Of a DNA stretch of 64,000 nucleotides, positions 42,184-50,896 are shown piece by piece. Location: NCBI RefSeq assembly GCF_024295805.1, contig NZ_JANCLX010000032.1:48120-112119 (forward strand), written 5' to 3'. Source of the stretch: Streptomyces cucumeris (GTDB lineage: Bacteria > Actinomycetota > Actinomycetes > Streptomycetales > Streptomycetaceae). How positions within the stretch are numbered: the stretch's first letter is position 1; every line of letters begins with the position of its first letter. A program made the translations under genes and the position numbers. The notes beneath the pieces were generated by a model. That model was not told the origin of the DNA. It did not search any database and saw only the letters and a list, made by a program, of their open reading frames with translations.

Positions 42184-43374
42184 CTAGGGGCGCATCAGGA
42201 CCTTGATCGCCCCGTCGTCCTTGTGCTGGAACAACTCGTAGGCGCGGGGAGCCTCGTCCAGGGGCATGCGGTGCGTGGCGAACCCGTCGACGTCCAGCGG
42301 GTCCTCGTCCGTCAGCAGCGGCAGGATGTGGTCGACCCAGCGCCGCACGTTCGCCTGGCCCATCCGGAGCTGGACCTGCTTGTCGAACATCGTCATCAGC
42401 GGCAGCAGATCGGCGTTCCCTCCGTACACCCCGCTGAGGGAGATGGTGCCGCCGCGCCGTACCAGCGCTACGCCGAGGCGCAGCGCCGCCAGCCGGTCGA
42501 CCCCGGCCTTCGCCGTGAGCCGGGCGGCCCAGTCCCGCGGGAGGAACCCCGCGGCCCGCTGGGCCGTCCGGCCGAGCGGACTGCCGTGGGCCTCGGTGCC
42601 CACCGCGTCGATGACCGCGTCCGGTCCACGGCCGTCGGTGAGGGACACGATCGCCTCGACGAGGTCCTCCTGACGGCCGAAGTCATGGAGGTCGAACACC
42701 TCCACACCGTCCGCCCGCGCCCGCCGCAGCCGCTCGGGCACCAGGTCCACCCCGATGACCCGCCCGGCTCCCTGCACGGTCGCGATCCGGCAGGCCATCC
42801 CGCCGATGGGGCCGAGTCCGAGCACCGCCACCGTGCCGTCCTGCGGGACGGCCGCATACTCCACCGCCTGCCATGCCGAGGGGAGGACGTCGGAGAGGTA
42901 CAGGAAGCGGTCGTCCGGCGGGCCCTCCGGCACTTTGATCGGTCCGTACTGGGCCTGCGGCACCCGCAGATACTCCGCCTGGCCGCCCGGTACCGAGCCG
43001 TAGAGCTTGCTGTAGCCGAAGATCTCCGCTCCCATGCCCTGCTCGACGACCTGGGTGGTCTCACACTGCGACGGCAGACCGGAATGGCACATCCAGCAGT
43101 TGCCGCAGGCGATCTGGAAGGGCACCACGACGCGGTCGCCGGGGCTGAGGTTCGTCACCTCGGGACCGGTCTCCTCCACGATGCCCATGGGTTCGTGGCC
43201 GAGGATGTCGCCCGGGGTCATGAAGGGCGTCAGCACTTCGTAGAGGTGGAGGTCGGACCCGCAGAGCCCGGTCGTGGTGATCCGGACGATCGCGTCCGTG
43301 GGCTCCTTGATGATCGGGTCGGGGACCGTCTCCACGCTCACCTCACGCCGGCCCTGCCACGTCACCGCTCGCAT
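42184..43374 (-). CDS. Zinc-dependent alcohol dehydrogenase, formaldehyde dehydrogenase-like
   Basis: This 396-residue MDR dehydrogenase has catalytic zinc ligands in 'GLCGSDLHLYEV' (Cys) and 'ILGHEPMGIVEE' (His-Glu). The structural zinc set is 'CGNCWMCHSGLPSQCE' (four Cys). The NAD motif is 'VAVLGLGPIGGMACRIATVQ' followed by 'GVDLVPERL'. The extra length around 270-310 and 'DAVGTEAHGS' match the glutathione-independent formaldehyde dehydrogenase-like group. It probably oxidises an aldehyde or alcohol with NAD. ATG 43374 follows GAAGGGA at 7 nt. It overlaps by 32 bp the end of the roadblock gene upstream on the same strand, so the two are likely co-translated. Confidence 0.92.
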   Translation of the reverse strand: MRAVTWQGRREVSVETVPDPIIKEPTDAIVRITTTGLCGSDLHLYEVLTPFMTPGDILGHEPMGIVEETGPEVTNLSPGDRVVVPFQIACGNCWMCHSGLPSQCETTQVVEQGMGAEIFGYSKLYGSVPGGQAEYLRVPQAQYGPIKVPEGPPDDRFLYLSDVLPSAWQAVEYAAVPQDGTVAVLGLGPIGGMACRIATVQGAGRVIGVDLVPERLRRARADGVEVFDLHDFGRQEDLVEAIVSLTDGRGPDAVIDAVGTEAHGSPLGRTAQRAAGFLPRDWAARLTAKAGVDRLAALRLGVALVRRGGTISLSGVYGGNADLLPLMTMFDKQVQLRMGQANVRRWVDHILPLLTDEDPLDVDGFATHRMPLDEAPRAYELFQHKDDGAIKVLMRP

Positions 43375-43861
43375 CACCGTGTCCCTTCGCCGTAGTCCTC
43401 GGCAGACCCGGCCGAGTACCCCGCAAGGGCCGTCCGAAGCGGCGCCGGGGCCACGCTCCGCGCCCACCGGCCGGCCGGGCCGCCATCCGCTCCGCGAGCC
43501 GGGCGGTCATGGCGGCGACGGCGGCCGGGCCGGCTCCGGCGGCCCCCAGGACGGCCAGACACCCGCCATCGCCGAGCGCCGCGACGCCGAGGCGGCCCGC
43601 TTCCGTCTCGATCACGGCCGGCCGGGTCCGGCCGCCACGGGCCCGGCGCCCCGCGCTCCTGGCGAGACCGTGGAAGCCGGAGGCCAGGACGGCGAGCTGC
43701 TCCGCCTCCGGGCGGGAGAGACCCCGGGACGCGCTCACCGTGCTCCCGTCACCGGAGAGGATCACGACATGGCGTACGGCGCAGCCTCGTCGTCTCAGCT
43801 CGTCCAGGATCCGGTCGAGGTCGATCAGGGAGCGGGCATCGGCGCCACGGTGCTTGGTCAT
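43343..43861 (-). CDS. Second roadblock/LC7-domain protein
   Basis: The 172-residue protein has a roadblock core in the first 120 residues: 'DLDRILDELRRRGCAVRHVV', then 'ILSGDGSTVSASRGLS', 'EAEQLAVLASGFHGLARSAG', and 'AVIETEAGRLGVAALGDGGC'. A basic Arg/Gly-rich tail of about 50 residues is unusual and may bind nucleic acid or a membrane. ATG 43861 follows GAGGGAG at 7 nt. Its 3' end overlaps the zinc dehydrogenase start by 32 bp. As with the other roadblock gene, neither a kinase nor a GTPase gene is adjacent. It could also serve as an adaptor for another partner. Confidence 0.82.
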   Translation of the reverse strand: MTKHRGADARSLIDLDRILDELRRRGCAVRHVVILSGDGSTVSASRGLSRPEAEQLAVLASGFHGLARSAGRRARGGRTRPAVIETEAGRLGVAALGDGGCLAVLGAAGAGPAAVAAMTARLAERMAARPAGGRGAWPRRRFGRPLRGTRPGLPRTTAKGHGDASGDVAGPA

Positions 43862-43994
43862 CAGCGGTCTCCCTCGGTCGGCGCCCACCGCATCGGGCAG
43901 CGCTCCGGCTGTACCCCGGGCCACGTGTCCCCCTTGGGCCAGGGACGCTAGACCCGGTCAGGGCGCACTCCGGGGTCCACTTACGGAAGCTGCC

Positions 43995-44049
43995 GGAAAT
44001 TGACAGGGACAGATGCCATAGCGATCGATCTATGCCCACATGTGTATGT
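43995..44049 (+). promoter_or_regulatory. Promoter-like region before the methyltransferase
   Basis: The 308-bp gap 43862-44169 holds TTGACA (44000-44005). Two dyads follow: CATAG-N8-CTATG (44017-44034) and ACAT-GTGT-ATGT (44038-44049). The stretch is AT-rich compared with its surroundings. No -10 box at standard spacing stands out. The rest of the gap, including 44050-44165, shows no coding signal. Confidence 0.4.
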
Positions 44050-44169
44050 AGATGAAGGTTCAGTACCGGCACCCCGTCACGGGGAGTGATGACACGGGGA
44101 GCGATCCGCCATGGGCGATCCACCGGATACGGTCATGCTCACGGTGATCCGGCCAGAGCGAGGAGCGTC

Positions 44170-44808
44170 ATGCCCGAGGACGAGCACCAGCAGCACCGTC
44201 ACGGCCCCGGCACGGGCGGCGCGGCCGAGGTGCGCGCGTTCTTCACACCCCGGGCCGCCGACTGGGACAGCCGATTCCCCGATGACGGACCCGCCTACGC
44301 AGCCGCCGTCGCCGAACTCGGACTGCGTGCCGGGGACGCGGTGCTCGACGCGGGCTGCGGCACCGGCCGGGCGCTGCCCGCCCTGCGCGCCGCCGTCGGT
44401 CCGCGGGGCACCGTCCTGGGGGTCGATCTCACCCCCGCCATGCTGGAGGCGGCCGTGCGCGAGGCGAGGGACAAGGCTGCGACGCTCGTCCTCGGCGACG
44501 TCACCCGGCTGCCCCTGCGCGACGGCTGTCTCGACGCGGTGTTCGCGGCCGGGCTGATCTCACACCTCGGCGAACCCGGCCCCGCGCTGCGCGCCCTGGC
44601 GCGGGTGGTCCGCCCCGGCGGCCGTCTCGCCCTGTTCCACCCGGTCGGCCGGGCCGCGCTGGCCGCCCGGCACGGCCGTCGGCTGACCCCTGACGACCTG
44701 CGGGCGGAGCCCAATCTGCGGCCGCTGCTGGCCCGCTCCGGCTGGCATCTGGAGTCGTATACCGATGAGGACACCCGTTTCCTGGCCCTGTCGACGCGTC
44801 AGGACTGA
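44170..44808 (+). CDS. Class I SAM-dependent methyltransferase
   Basis: This 212-residue Rossmann-fold methyltransferase has motif I 'AVLDAGCGTGRALPALRAAV' with 'GVDLTPAMLEAA', motif II 'LVLGDVTRLPLRDGCLDAVF', and a post-motif 'LARVVRPGGRLALFHPVGRA'. These mark the UbiE/COQ5-like group. It transfers a methyl group from S-adenosylmethionine to an unknown acceptor. The His-rich N-terminus (EDEHQQHRHGPG) might bind metal, but this is only an impression. ATG 44170 follows AGGAG at 4 nt. It is convergent with the alpha/beta hydrolase, with a hairpin between. Confidence 0.9.
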   Translation: MPEDEHQQHRHGPGTGGAAEVRAFFTPRAADWDSRFPDDGPAYAAAVAELGLRAGDAVLDAGCGTGRALPALRAAVGPRGTVLGVDLTPAMLEAAVREARDKAATLVLGDVTRLPLRDGCLDAVFAAGLISHLGEPGPALRALARVVRPGGRLALFHPVGRAALAARHGRRLTPDDLRAEPNLRPLLARSGWHLESYTDEDTRFLALSTRQD

Positions 44809-44833
44809 ACGCCGTCGGGGCTGAACGCCACCG

Positions 44834-44857
44834 GGACCCGGGCCGCGGGCCGGGTCC
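44834..44857. terminator. Hairpin between methyltransferase and hydrolase genes
   Basis: GGACCCGG (44834-44841) pairs with CCGGGTCC (44850-44857) around an 8-nt loop. The genes on each side converge. Confidence 0.5.
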
Positions 44858-44876
44858 GGCCAGGTCCGGGGCCGCC

Positions 44877-45644
44877 TCACCGTCCCGCGGCGAGAGCCTC
44901 GATGAAGCCGGGAGCGTTGTCGAACATGACGTTGTGCCCGGCGCCGGGCACGGTCCGCACCTCCACTCCGGCGGCCGTGAGCTCATCGCACGCGTCCGGC
45001 GCGTCCCCCAGCTCACCGACCAGAAAGGTGCGCGGCAGGTCCAGACCCAGGAGCATCCGGCGCACGGTCGGCCGGGTACCGCGGACCAGTCCGACCGCGC
45101 TGCGGTACAGCGCGGTGGGATCCGCGAGCCGCATGGTCGCCCGCCACACCGGACCCACCCGCTCGAGCGTCTCCGCGAAGCCGCCGCCGCGCACGAACTC
45201 CTCCTCCGTATACGCGGCGATACTGCTGCTGCCCGCCGTTCGGGGCGGATCCGGGTCGAGGTTCGCCTCGGTGAGCACCAGACGGGACACCAGGCCGGGG
45301 CGACGCGCCGCGAGGACGACGGCGACCGCCCCGCCCATGCTGTGGCCGACCAGTTCCGCGCCGCGTACCTCTGCCGCGTCGAGCGCCGAGGCGAGTGCGG
45401 CGGCGTGATCGTCCAGGGCGTAGCCGAAGTCCGCCGGGCGGTCACTGATCCCGTGGCCGGGCAGGTCGACGAAGAGCGACCGGCGTCCGGCGAGAGCCGG
45501 GGACGCGGCGATATGCGCGTGATAGACGGCCGAGGACGCGCCCAGCCCGTGGACATAGACCCGGGGCGCGCCGCCGTCCCCGTCGCCCGGTGTCCCGGTC
45601 CACCGGATGTGCGCCCCTGCCGGACCGAACGGCGCGTGCCACAT
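44877..45644 (-). CDS. Alpha/beta-fold hydrolase
   Basis: The 255-residue protein has 'YVHGLGASSAVYHAH' (oxyanion loop), 'FVDLPGHGISDRPADFGYAL', the nucleophile elbow 'LVGHSMGGAVAVVLAARRPG', and the C-terminal His in 'TVPGAGHNVMFDNAPGFIEA'. The acid residue is probably the Asp in 'ELGDAPDAC'. It may hydrolyse an ester, lactone or epoxide; no substrate is known. ATG 45644 lies 8 nt after GGGAGG; ATG 45650 is in frame but too close. It is divergent from a PadR regulator with a perfect inverted repeat in the gap, so PadR control is likely. Confidence 0.88.
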   Translation of the reverse strand: MWHAPFGPAGAHIRWTGTPGDGDGGAPRVYVHGLGASSAVYHAHIAASPALAGRRSLFVDLPGHGISDRPADFGYALDDHAAALASALDAAEVRGAELVGHSMGGAVAVVLAARRPGLVSRLVLTEANLDPDPPRTAGSSSIAAYTEEEFVRGGGFAETLERVGPVWRATMRLADPTALYRSAVGLVRGTRPTVRRMLLGLDLPRTFLVGELGDAPDACDELTAAGVEVRTVPGAGHNVMFDNAPGFIEALAAGR

Positions 45645-45688
45645 GGTCATCCCCTCCCGTGCGCCCCATCTACGACGATCACCGCAGA

Positions 45689-45712
45689 CAATACATCGGT
45701 CACGATGTATTG
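45689..45712. promoter_or_regulatory. PadR operator: 10-bp perfect inverted repeat
   Basis: CAATACATCG (45689-45698) and CGATGTATTG (45703-45712) are exact mirror arms around GTCA. The ATGT/ACAT halves match those of PadR-family operators. A further half-site CGATGTAC follows at 45719-45726, near the PadR start. The site lies between divergent hydrolase and padR genes, so both may be controlled. Confidence 0.7.
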
Positions 45713-45751
45713 CGAGATCGATGTACAGCGATGATCGGGCAGAATGCGGGG

Positions 45752-46288
45752 ATGCTCGAACTCGCCATCCTGGGATTTCTCCATGACGCCCCATTGCACG
45801 GCTATGAGCTGCGCAAACGCATCGCCGCGCTGACCGGGCACATCAAGCCCGTGGCCGAGAGCACGCTCTATCCGGCGATCAAACGGCTGGAGAAGGCCGG
45901 ACTGCTGGCCCGCGAAACTCGGCCGGGCGCGGGCGCGGCGCCCCGGCACGTCCTCACGCTCACCGACCAGGGACGCGCCGAGCTGCGGCGCCGTCTCATG
46001 GATCCGGCGGAGGCCGACATCACCGACGAGAACCGCTGGTTCACGCTGCTCGCGTTCCTCGGGCACCTGGCGGATCCGGCGGCGCAGGCGGCGGTGCTGG
46101 AGCGGCGGCTCGACTTCCTGAACCGCCCGTCCAGCTTCTTCTACGAGGACGACCGGCCGCTGCGCGCCGAGGAGATCGCGGACCCGTTCCGGCGCGGGAT
46201 CCTCACCATCGCCCGGGCGACCAGCCGGGCCGAACTGTCCTGGCTTCGGAGCACTCTGGGGACGCTGCGCGCCGCTTCGGACGACTGA
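45752..46288 (+). CDS. PadR-family transcriptional regulator
   Basis: This 178-residue regulator begins with the classic 'MLELAILGFLHDAPLHGYEL', continues 'RKRIAALTGHIKPVAESTLY' plus 'PAIKRLEKAGLL' as the winged helix, and has 'HVLTLTDQGRAELRRRL' as the wing. A helical dimerisation part (about 95-178) follows. PadR proteins repress neighbouring detoxification or efflux genes until a phenolic or other ligand binds. ATG 45752 fits the family start; the in-frame ATG 45731 adds seven residues. The operator-like repeat 40 bp upstream supports autoregulation. The likely target is the divergent alpha/beta hydrolase. Confidence 0.92.
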   Translation: MLELAILGFLHDAPLHGYELRKRIAALTGHIKPVAESTLYPAIKRLEKAGLLARETRPGAGAAPRHVLTLTDQGRAELRRRLMDPAEADITDENRWFTLLAFLGHLADPAAQAAVLERRLDFLNRPSSFFYEDDRPLRAEEIADPFRRGILTIARATSRAELSWLRSTLGTLRAASDD

Positions 46289-46385
46289 CCTGGTCGCAGC
46301 CATCTCGACGCCGTGGCTACCGGCTGGTTAGGGTGCGCCGACGACGGATCGCACATCGGATCCGGGACCGCAAGAGGAGGCTGCC

Positions 46386-47180
46386 GTGCCCGCCACGGAG
46401 GAGTCAGGCGACGATGCGCTGTACGTGCTGACCGCGGTGCTGCTGACACCCGCTCAATTCCCGAGCGTGCTCGGCGACGACTACCCCGAGGCATGCGCCG
46501 CCCTCGGCCTCACGCCCTACACGGCCGGCTACGGGCTGGTACTGGGCCAGGACGGCCGCGGCGCGCGCTGGACGGTGGTCACCGACGACGTCTCGCTCGT
46601 GGCCATCGCCATCGCGACGTGGGACTGCGGTATGGAGTACGACCTGTCCCTCAACGACCGCACCGTGGTCGCTTCCCTGCCCGGCTGGCCGCTCGCGGTG
46701 GCGGTGGCGGCCCCCGGGATTCCCGCACCGCACGACCCGGAACCCGATCCCGCACTCGGGGACCCCGTCCGTCCGCCGCTCACGCCCCCGGACGCCGAGC
46801 GGTGGGGACCTGCGCAGCGGCGGCTCGGCGCGGACGAGATCGCCCTCCAGTGGGCGATCTGGCGCGAACAGGTGGACAGCGAGGTCACCTTCGTCGCCCC
46901 CGGCGAGAAGCCGCACGGAGGAGTGCGACGGGTACTCGACGAGGTGCGCGGCTATCTGGACACGCCCCCACCGCTCGGCCGGGTGCGCTCCGCATTCGCC
47001 GCCGGTGACGCCCGGACCCTCCGGGCCGACGGTCCGGGCTGGAGCATGGTCGCGCGCACCGACGACATCGCGTTCGTACTGCTCGACGACGAACCGGGCG
47101 AGGTGCTTCCGGTGGGCCGCGGCCCAGAACTCCCGGGACTGCTGACGGCGCTGGACGAACTGGCCGTACGCCCCCAGTGA
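46386..47180 (+). CDS. Hypothetical protein
   Basis: The 264-residue acidic soluble protein starts at GTG 46386 with GGAGG 5 nt upstream. The first 120 residues alternate strands and short loops ('WTVVTDDVSLVAIAIATWDC', 'VASLPGWPLAVAVAAPGIPA'). A Pro/Asp-rich linker then leads to a helical part ('DEIALQWAIWREQVDSEVTF') and a C-terminal beta region ('WSMVARTDDIAFVLLDDEPG'). I recognise no domain, signal or membrane segment. It may be an actinobacterial protein of unknown function. A very stable hairpin follows. It is convergent with the HEAT-like giant. Confidence 0.75.
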   Translation: MPATEESGDDALYVLTAVLLTPAQFPSVLGDDYPEACAALGLTPYTAGYGLVLGQDGRGARWTVVTDDVSLVAIAIATWDCGMEYDLSLNDRTVVASLPGWPLAVAVAAPGIPAPHDPEPDPALGDPVRPPLTPPDAERWGPAQRRLGADEIALQWAIWREQVDSEVTFVAPGEKPHGGVRRVLDEVRGYLDTPPPLGRVRSAFAAGDARTLRADGPGWSMVARTDDIAFVLLDDEPGEVLPVGRGPELPGLLTALDELAVRPQ

Positions 47181-47181
47181 G

Positions 47182-47219
47182 TGCCGTACGCCCCCGGTCA
47201 GGCCCGGGGGCGTACGGCA
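47182..47219. terminator. 16-bp perfect hairpin between convergent genes
   Basis: TGCCGTACGCCCCCGG (47182-47197) and its complement (47204-47219) enclose a 6-nt loop. It serves the hypothetical gene on the plus strand and the HEAT-like gene on the minus strand. Confidence 0.85.
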
Positions 47220-47272
47220 GCACACCGTGGTCCGTCCCGGAGCCCGGTCCGGGACGCTCCGGGACGGACGGG

Positions 47273-50200
47273 TCAGCGGCGGGCGCGGGCCTCGATGAGC
47301 AGGGCCTGTTCGGCCGTGTCCGGGTCGTCGTACCGGCGCAGCGCCTCGAGTTCGGCCCGCCACACCTCCGCCCAGCCACTGTGCGGTCCGATGACGCTCA
47401 CCAGCATGAGGGCGGTGAGTCCGGCCGCGGCGCCGCCGCGCTCACGCAGCGCGCGGACGACTCCGAGGGTCGCCTCCCGCACCACGGCGTCTTCGTGGCT
47501 CAGATAGGTCTCACGGCCCGTCAGCCGGTCGGGGCGTTCCTCGACCAGTGCCAGATAGCGTTCCCAGCGCGCGAACGCACCGTCGCCGCGGCGCAGGGCA
47601 GCGGAGGCCGCGATGTACGCGGCTCCGGTCGCCTCGCGCCACAGTCCCGCGGCGAGCAGTCCGTCCACCACGGTGTCCGCCGCGGCGATCTCGGTCCCCC
47701 ACCACCGGCCGAGCCGCTCGAGGACGGCGGACGCGCAACCGGTGAGACGGCGGAGCGCTTCGGCGCGCCGGTCCTCTCCGGGCGGCGTCCCGTCCCCGCC
47801 GTCACCGGTGCGGGCGCGCTCGAGGAGCGTGTCGACGACGCGACGCAAGGCGGCGGGCGCGGCCTCGGTACGGACCGCGGCGAGCCCCGCCGCGGCGTCC
47901 CGCCAGACCCTCGCGGGACGACCGGGGTCGAGGACCGCGTCGGCGAGCGCGGCCTCCGCCTCGCCGGATGTCCCCACCGCCGTCCATGCGGGCAGCGCTT
48001 CACAGGCGGCCTCGGCGGTCGCGTCCTCCGCGTCGCGGGCGAGCGCGGCGAGCCAGGAGGCGTACGCGGCGTGGTCCCGCACCACGGCCCTCCCCGGGTG
48101 CGCGAGGACGGTCGCGTCGCGGACGGCGGGCTCGTGTGCCCGGCTCGTCAGCCGGTCGGCGACACCGGGTTCACCGATACGGGCGAGCAGACCGCGGGCG
48201 AGGACGGCACGGACGTCGCGGTGCTGCCCGGGTTCATCCCAGGAGGCGAGCAGGGCGGCGAACGCGGTCTCACCGGGCAGTTCCACGAGTGCGCGGGCGG
48301 CCTCCTTACGGCTGCCGACCGGCGCGTCCGTCGCACGGACGACGGGCTCGAGGGCGGCGACGGCCGCACGGTCGGGCACGGAGGCCAGCACCTGCCGCAT
48401 CGCACCCATGGCGGCCCGGCCGCGGGCGCCACCGGCGCCCGCGTGGTGGAGCAGCAGGGACAGGACGGGACCGGGGAAGCCGTCGGTCTCCGGAAGGCGC
48501 GCACTGGTACCGGAGGCCGCGCGCCGGTCGCCGGCGTAGGGCCAGTGCTCATCCGGACCGCGCCCGGCCGGGGCGGCGCCCTCCTCCGGGGCGCAGTGGC
48601 CCCATGCCATGAGGGCGGCGGACGCGACGGGGAGCGGGGCACGGTCCACGAGCTCCCGCAACAGGCCGCCGTCGCGCAGCAGGCCCGCAGCGTCCGCCCG
48701 TTCCCGCAGGTCCACCTCCTCATCGGCGGCCACCGCGGCGAGATGCGCGGTCAGCAGGCGGCGGGTGCCGGGCAGCCACCGTCCGGTCACCGGCCGCGGC
48801 AGCCTCGGCACCCATCCGCGCACCCCGCGCGGGGCGAGGCGTCCTGTCAGACCGTGCCGGGCGGCACGCAGAACGTCCTCGAGCAGATCGGTGCGGCGGG
48901 TGGCGAGGGTGTACAGCACCCGCTCCACCAGGGCGAAGGACGGATCGTCGGTCACCAGCCGCGCACAACGCTCCTCCCGGGTGGCAAAGTCCGCCGTCCA
49001 CACCGCGGCGGCACGGCCCGCGAGGGCCGGGTCCTCGTCCTCCAGGGCGGTACGGCCCATCAGGGCGTCGAGGGCGGGCAGTCCGGCCAGATGCGCGACG
49101 AGGAGTTCGGCGAGTGGGACGAGCCGGGAGACGGCGGTGCGGTGCGCTCCACCGCGGGCCACACCGCGGATTTCTCCGTGTGCCTCTCCGTACGTCGTCG
49201 CACCGGAGCCCGGTTCACGGAAGCCGTCCGGGGCGGTGGCGGCGGCCCAGACGGCCGCGGCTGCGCGGCGGTCGAGCCGCAGCGGCGCGACCGGGGCGGT
49301 TCGCCGTGGATCGGCGAGCACCCGGCACAGCAGCTCCGCCGTGTACGCGGCCCGTTCGGTGTCGCCGCGCGCGGCCGCGCTCTCCGCGGTCCGGCGCAGC
49401 CAGCGTTCGGCGGCGGCGAGGGTGTCGGCCCGGGAGTCCCGGGAGTGGACGGTGGCCAGCGTCGCCTCACGCAGGGCGGTCAGCGGTACGGCGGCCAGCA
49501 GCCGGGGCGCGGCCGCCGCCACGTGTTTCAGGACGGCACGGCGCACCTCCTCCTGGTCGTGCCAGGCCCGTTCACAGGCGGCCACCGCCCGTGCGAACCC
49601 CTCGGGCACGCCGTTCAGCTCGGCGCAGGCGAGCAGGGCGCACCAGGCGTGCTCGCGTTCGTGGTGGCGGTGGCTCTCCACCGCCCGGAGCAGTACGGGT
49701 TCGGCCTCGGCGAACGGCATCACGACCGCGAGTTGATTGCGTGTCTCGGGTGAGGGGTGGTCCCCGTCGAACGCCTCGCGTACGAGATCGGCGCGGTCCG
49801 CCGGATCGAGCGCCGCGAGCGCGTCGTACCCCGTCCGCCTGCCGGGGCCGCGCGCGGGCATCCCGCGCTCGACGACGCGCCGCCGCTCGGCGGGCGGTAG
49901 CAGGGCGAGCAGTGGATCGGGGCGTACGTCGAACCGCCAGGGGCTGGACCTGCGCGCCACGGCCACGCTCTCCTCGGCCAGCGCGGCGCGTTCCTCGGGG
50001 GTGAGGGCGCGGAGGGCGCGCAGCGCCGAGCGCGACAGCGGTCGCGCACCGGTGCTCAGCCGGGGACGGTTCGCCCAGCGGCCCCTGCCGTTCCCGATCC
50101 GCGGGACGCCGCCGCCCGGTTCCTCGTGTGCGGCCGCCCGGCGGAGGATCGCGAGGACCTCGCGCGGTGCGCGCAGCAGGGACACCACAGCCCGCTCGCC

Positions 50201-50896
50201 GAGAAGCGCCGGGGCGCGGGCGAACAGGTCGAGTCCCGCCCCGATGTCGCGCTCGGCGATGGCGGTGGCGAGCAGTTCGTAGCGGGTGGCGAGGCGCTGC
50301 CGTCCATGGGGGTCCTGTGCCGCGCAGTCGGCGGCGAGCCGCGCGGCGACGGCGGCCGGAGCGGTCCGGGCGAGGGTGTGCAGGACACCGGGCGGCGGAT
50401 CGAGGCGGGGCAGCCAGTCGGCGACCGTCGCGGGGGTGCAGGCGGGCAGCAGCCGCGCGGCGTCGTCAGGGCCGTGGGCGGCGTGCACCCGGGGCAGCAA
50501 CCGGTCGGCGAGCGCGCGACGGCGTCCCATGCGCAGCACACGGTAGGTCTCGTGCCGTACGGCGCGGATATCACTCAGGGCGAGTGCGGTCAGGGGTTCA
50601 TCGGGCACCGGGAGCCGGATGGCGGCGGACAGGGCGCGGCGGCGCAGCACGGGGTCCGTGAGCGCGGCGGCGACGGTGTCCAGATCGCGGCGGACGGTGG
50701 CCAGGAAGAGCGCGGTATGCCGGTCACCGTCCTCCGTGGAGGCGTCGAGGGCGTCGCGCAGAGCGGTGTAGGCGTCCGGTGAGAGGCTGCGGGCGTACGC
50801 CGCGAGGGCGCTCATCCGGGCGGGGAAGGGCAACGGGTCGAAGTGGGCCCGGAGCCGGGCGGGAGTGGGCGACTGAGGTGTTCCGTATGAGGCCAT
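47273..50896 (-). CDS. Giant HEAT/ARM-like helical repeat protein
   Basis: This 1207-residue protein is composed almost wholly of Ala/Arg/Leu-rich paired helices, like HEAT or ARM solenoids. No catalytic motif, signal peptide or membrane helix is visible. The helical units vary and are interrupted by Gly-rich loops, e.g. near 575-625 and around residue 790. Such solenoids are scaffolds or bind other proteins and nucleic acid; nothing identifies a partner. ATG 50896 is taken since the frame starts 'MASYGTPQSPTPARLRAHFD'. An upstream in-frame start at 50995 lacks support. It converges with the preceding hypothetical gene and diverges from the 103-residue protein. Confidence 0.78.
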   Translation of the reverse strand: MASYGTPQSPTPARLRAHFDPLPFPARMSALAAYARSLSPDAYTALRDALDASTEDGDRHTALFLATVRRDLDTVAAALTDPVLRRRALSAAIRLPVPDEPLTALALSDIRAVRHETYRVLRMGRRRALADRLLPRVHAAHGPDDAARLLPACTPATVADWLPRLDPPPGVLHTLARTAPAAVAARLAADCAAQDPHGRQRLATRYELLATAIAERDIGAGLDLFARAPALLGERAVVSLLRAPREVLAILRRAAAHEEPGGGVPRIGNGRGRWANRPRLSTGARPLSRSALRALRALTPEERAALAEESVAVARRSSPWRFDVRPDPLLALLPPAERRRVVERGMPARGPGRRTGYDALAALDPADRADLVREAFDGDHPSPETRNQLAVVMPFAEAEPVLLRAVESHRHHEREHAWCALLACAELNGVPEGFARAVAACERAWHDQEEVRRAVLKHVAAAAPRLLAAVPLTALREATLATVHSRDSRADTLAAAERWLRRTAESAAARGDTERAAYTAELLCRVLADPRRTAPVAPLRLDRRAAAAVWAAATAPDGFREPGSGATTYGEAHGEIRGVARGGAHRTAVSRLVPLAELLVAHLAGLPALDALMGRTALEDEDPALAGRAAAVWTADFATREERCARLVTDDPSFALVERVLYTLATRRTDLLEDVLRAARHGLTGRLAPRGVRGWVPRLPRPVTGRWLPGTRRLLTAHLAAVAADEEVDLRERADAAGLLRDGGLLRELVDRAPLPVASAALMAWGHCAPEEGAAPAGRGPDEHWPYAGDRRAASGTSARLPETDGFPGPVLSLLLHHAGAGGARGRAAMGAMRQVLASVPDRAAVAALEPVVRATDAPVGSRKEAARALVELPGETAFAALLASWDEPGQHRDVRAVLARGLLARIGEPGVADRLTSRAHEPAVRDATVLAHPGRAVVRDHAAYASWLAALARDAEDATAEAACEALPAWTAVGTSGEAEAALADAVLDPGRPARVWRDAAAGLAAVRTEAAPAALRRVVDTLLERARTGDGGDGTPPGEDRRAEALRRLTGCASAVLERLGRWWGTEIAAADTVVDGLLAAGLWREATGAAYIAASAALRRGDGAFARWERYLALVEERPDRLTGRETYLSHEDAVVREATLGVVRALRERGGAAAGLTALMLVSVIGPHSGWAEVWRAELEALRRYDDPDTAEQALLIEARARR

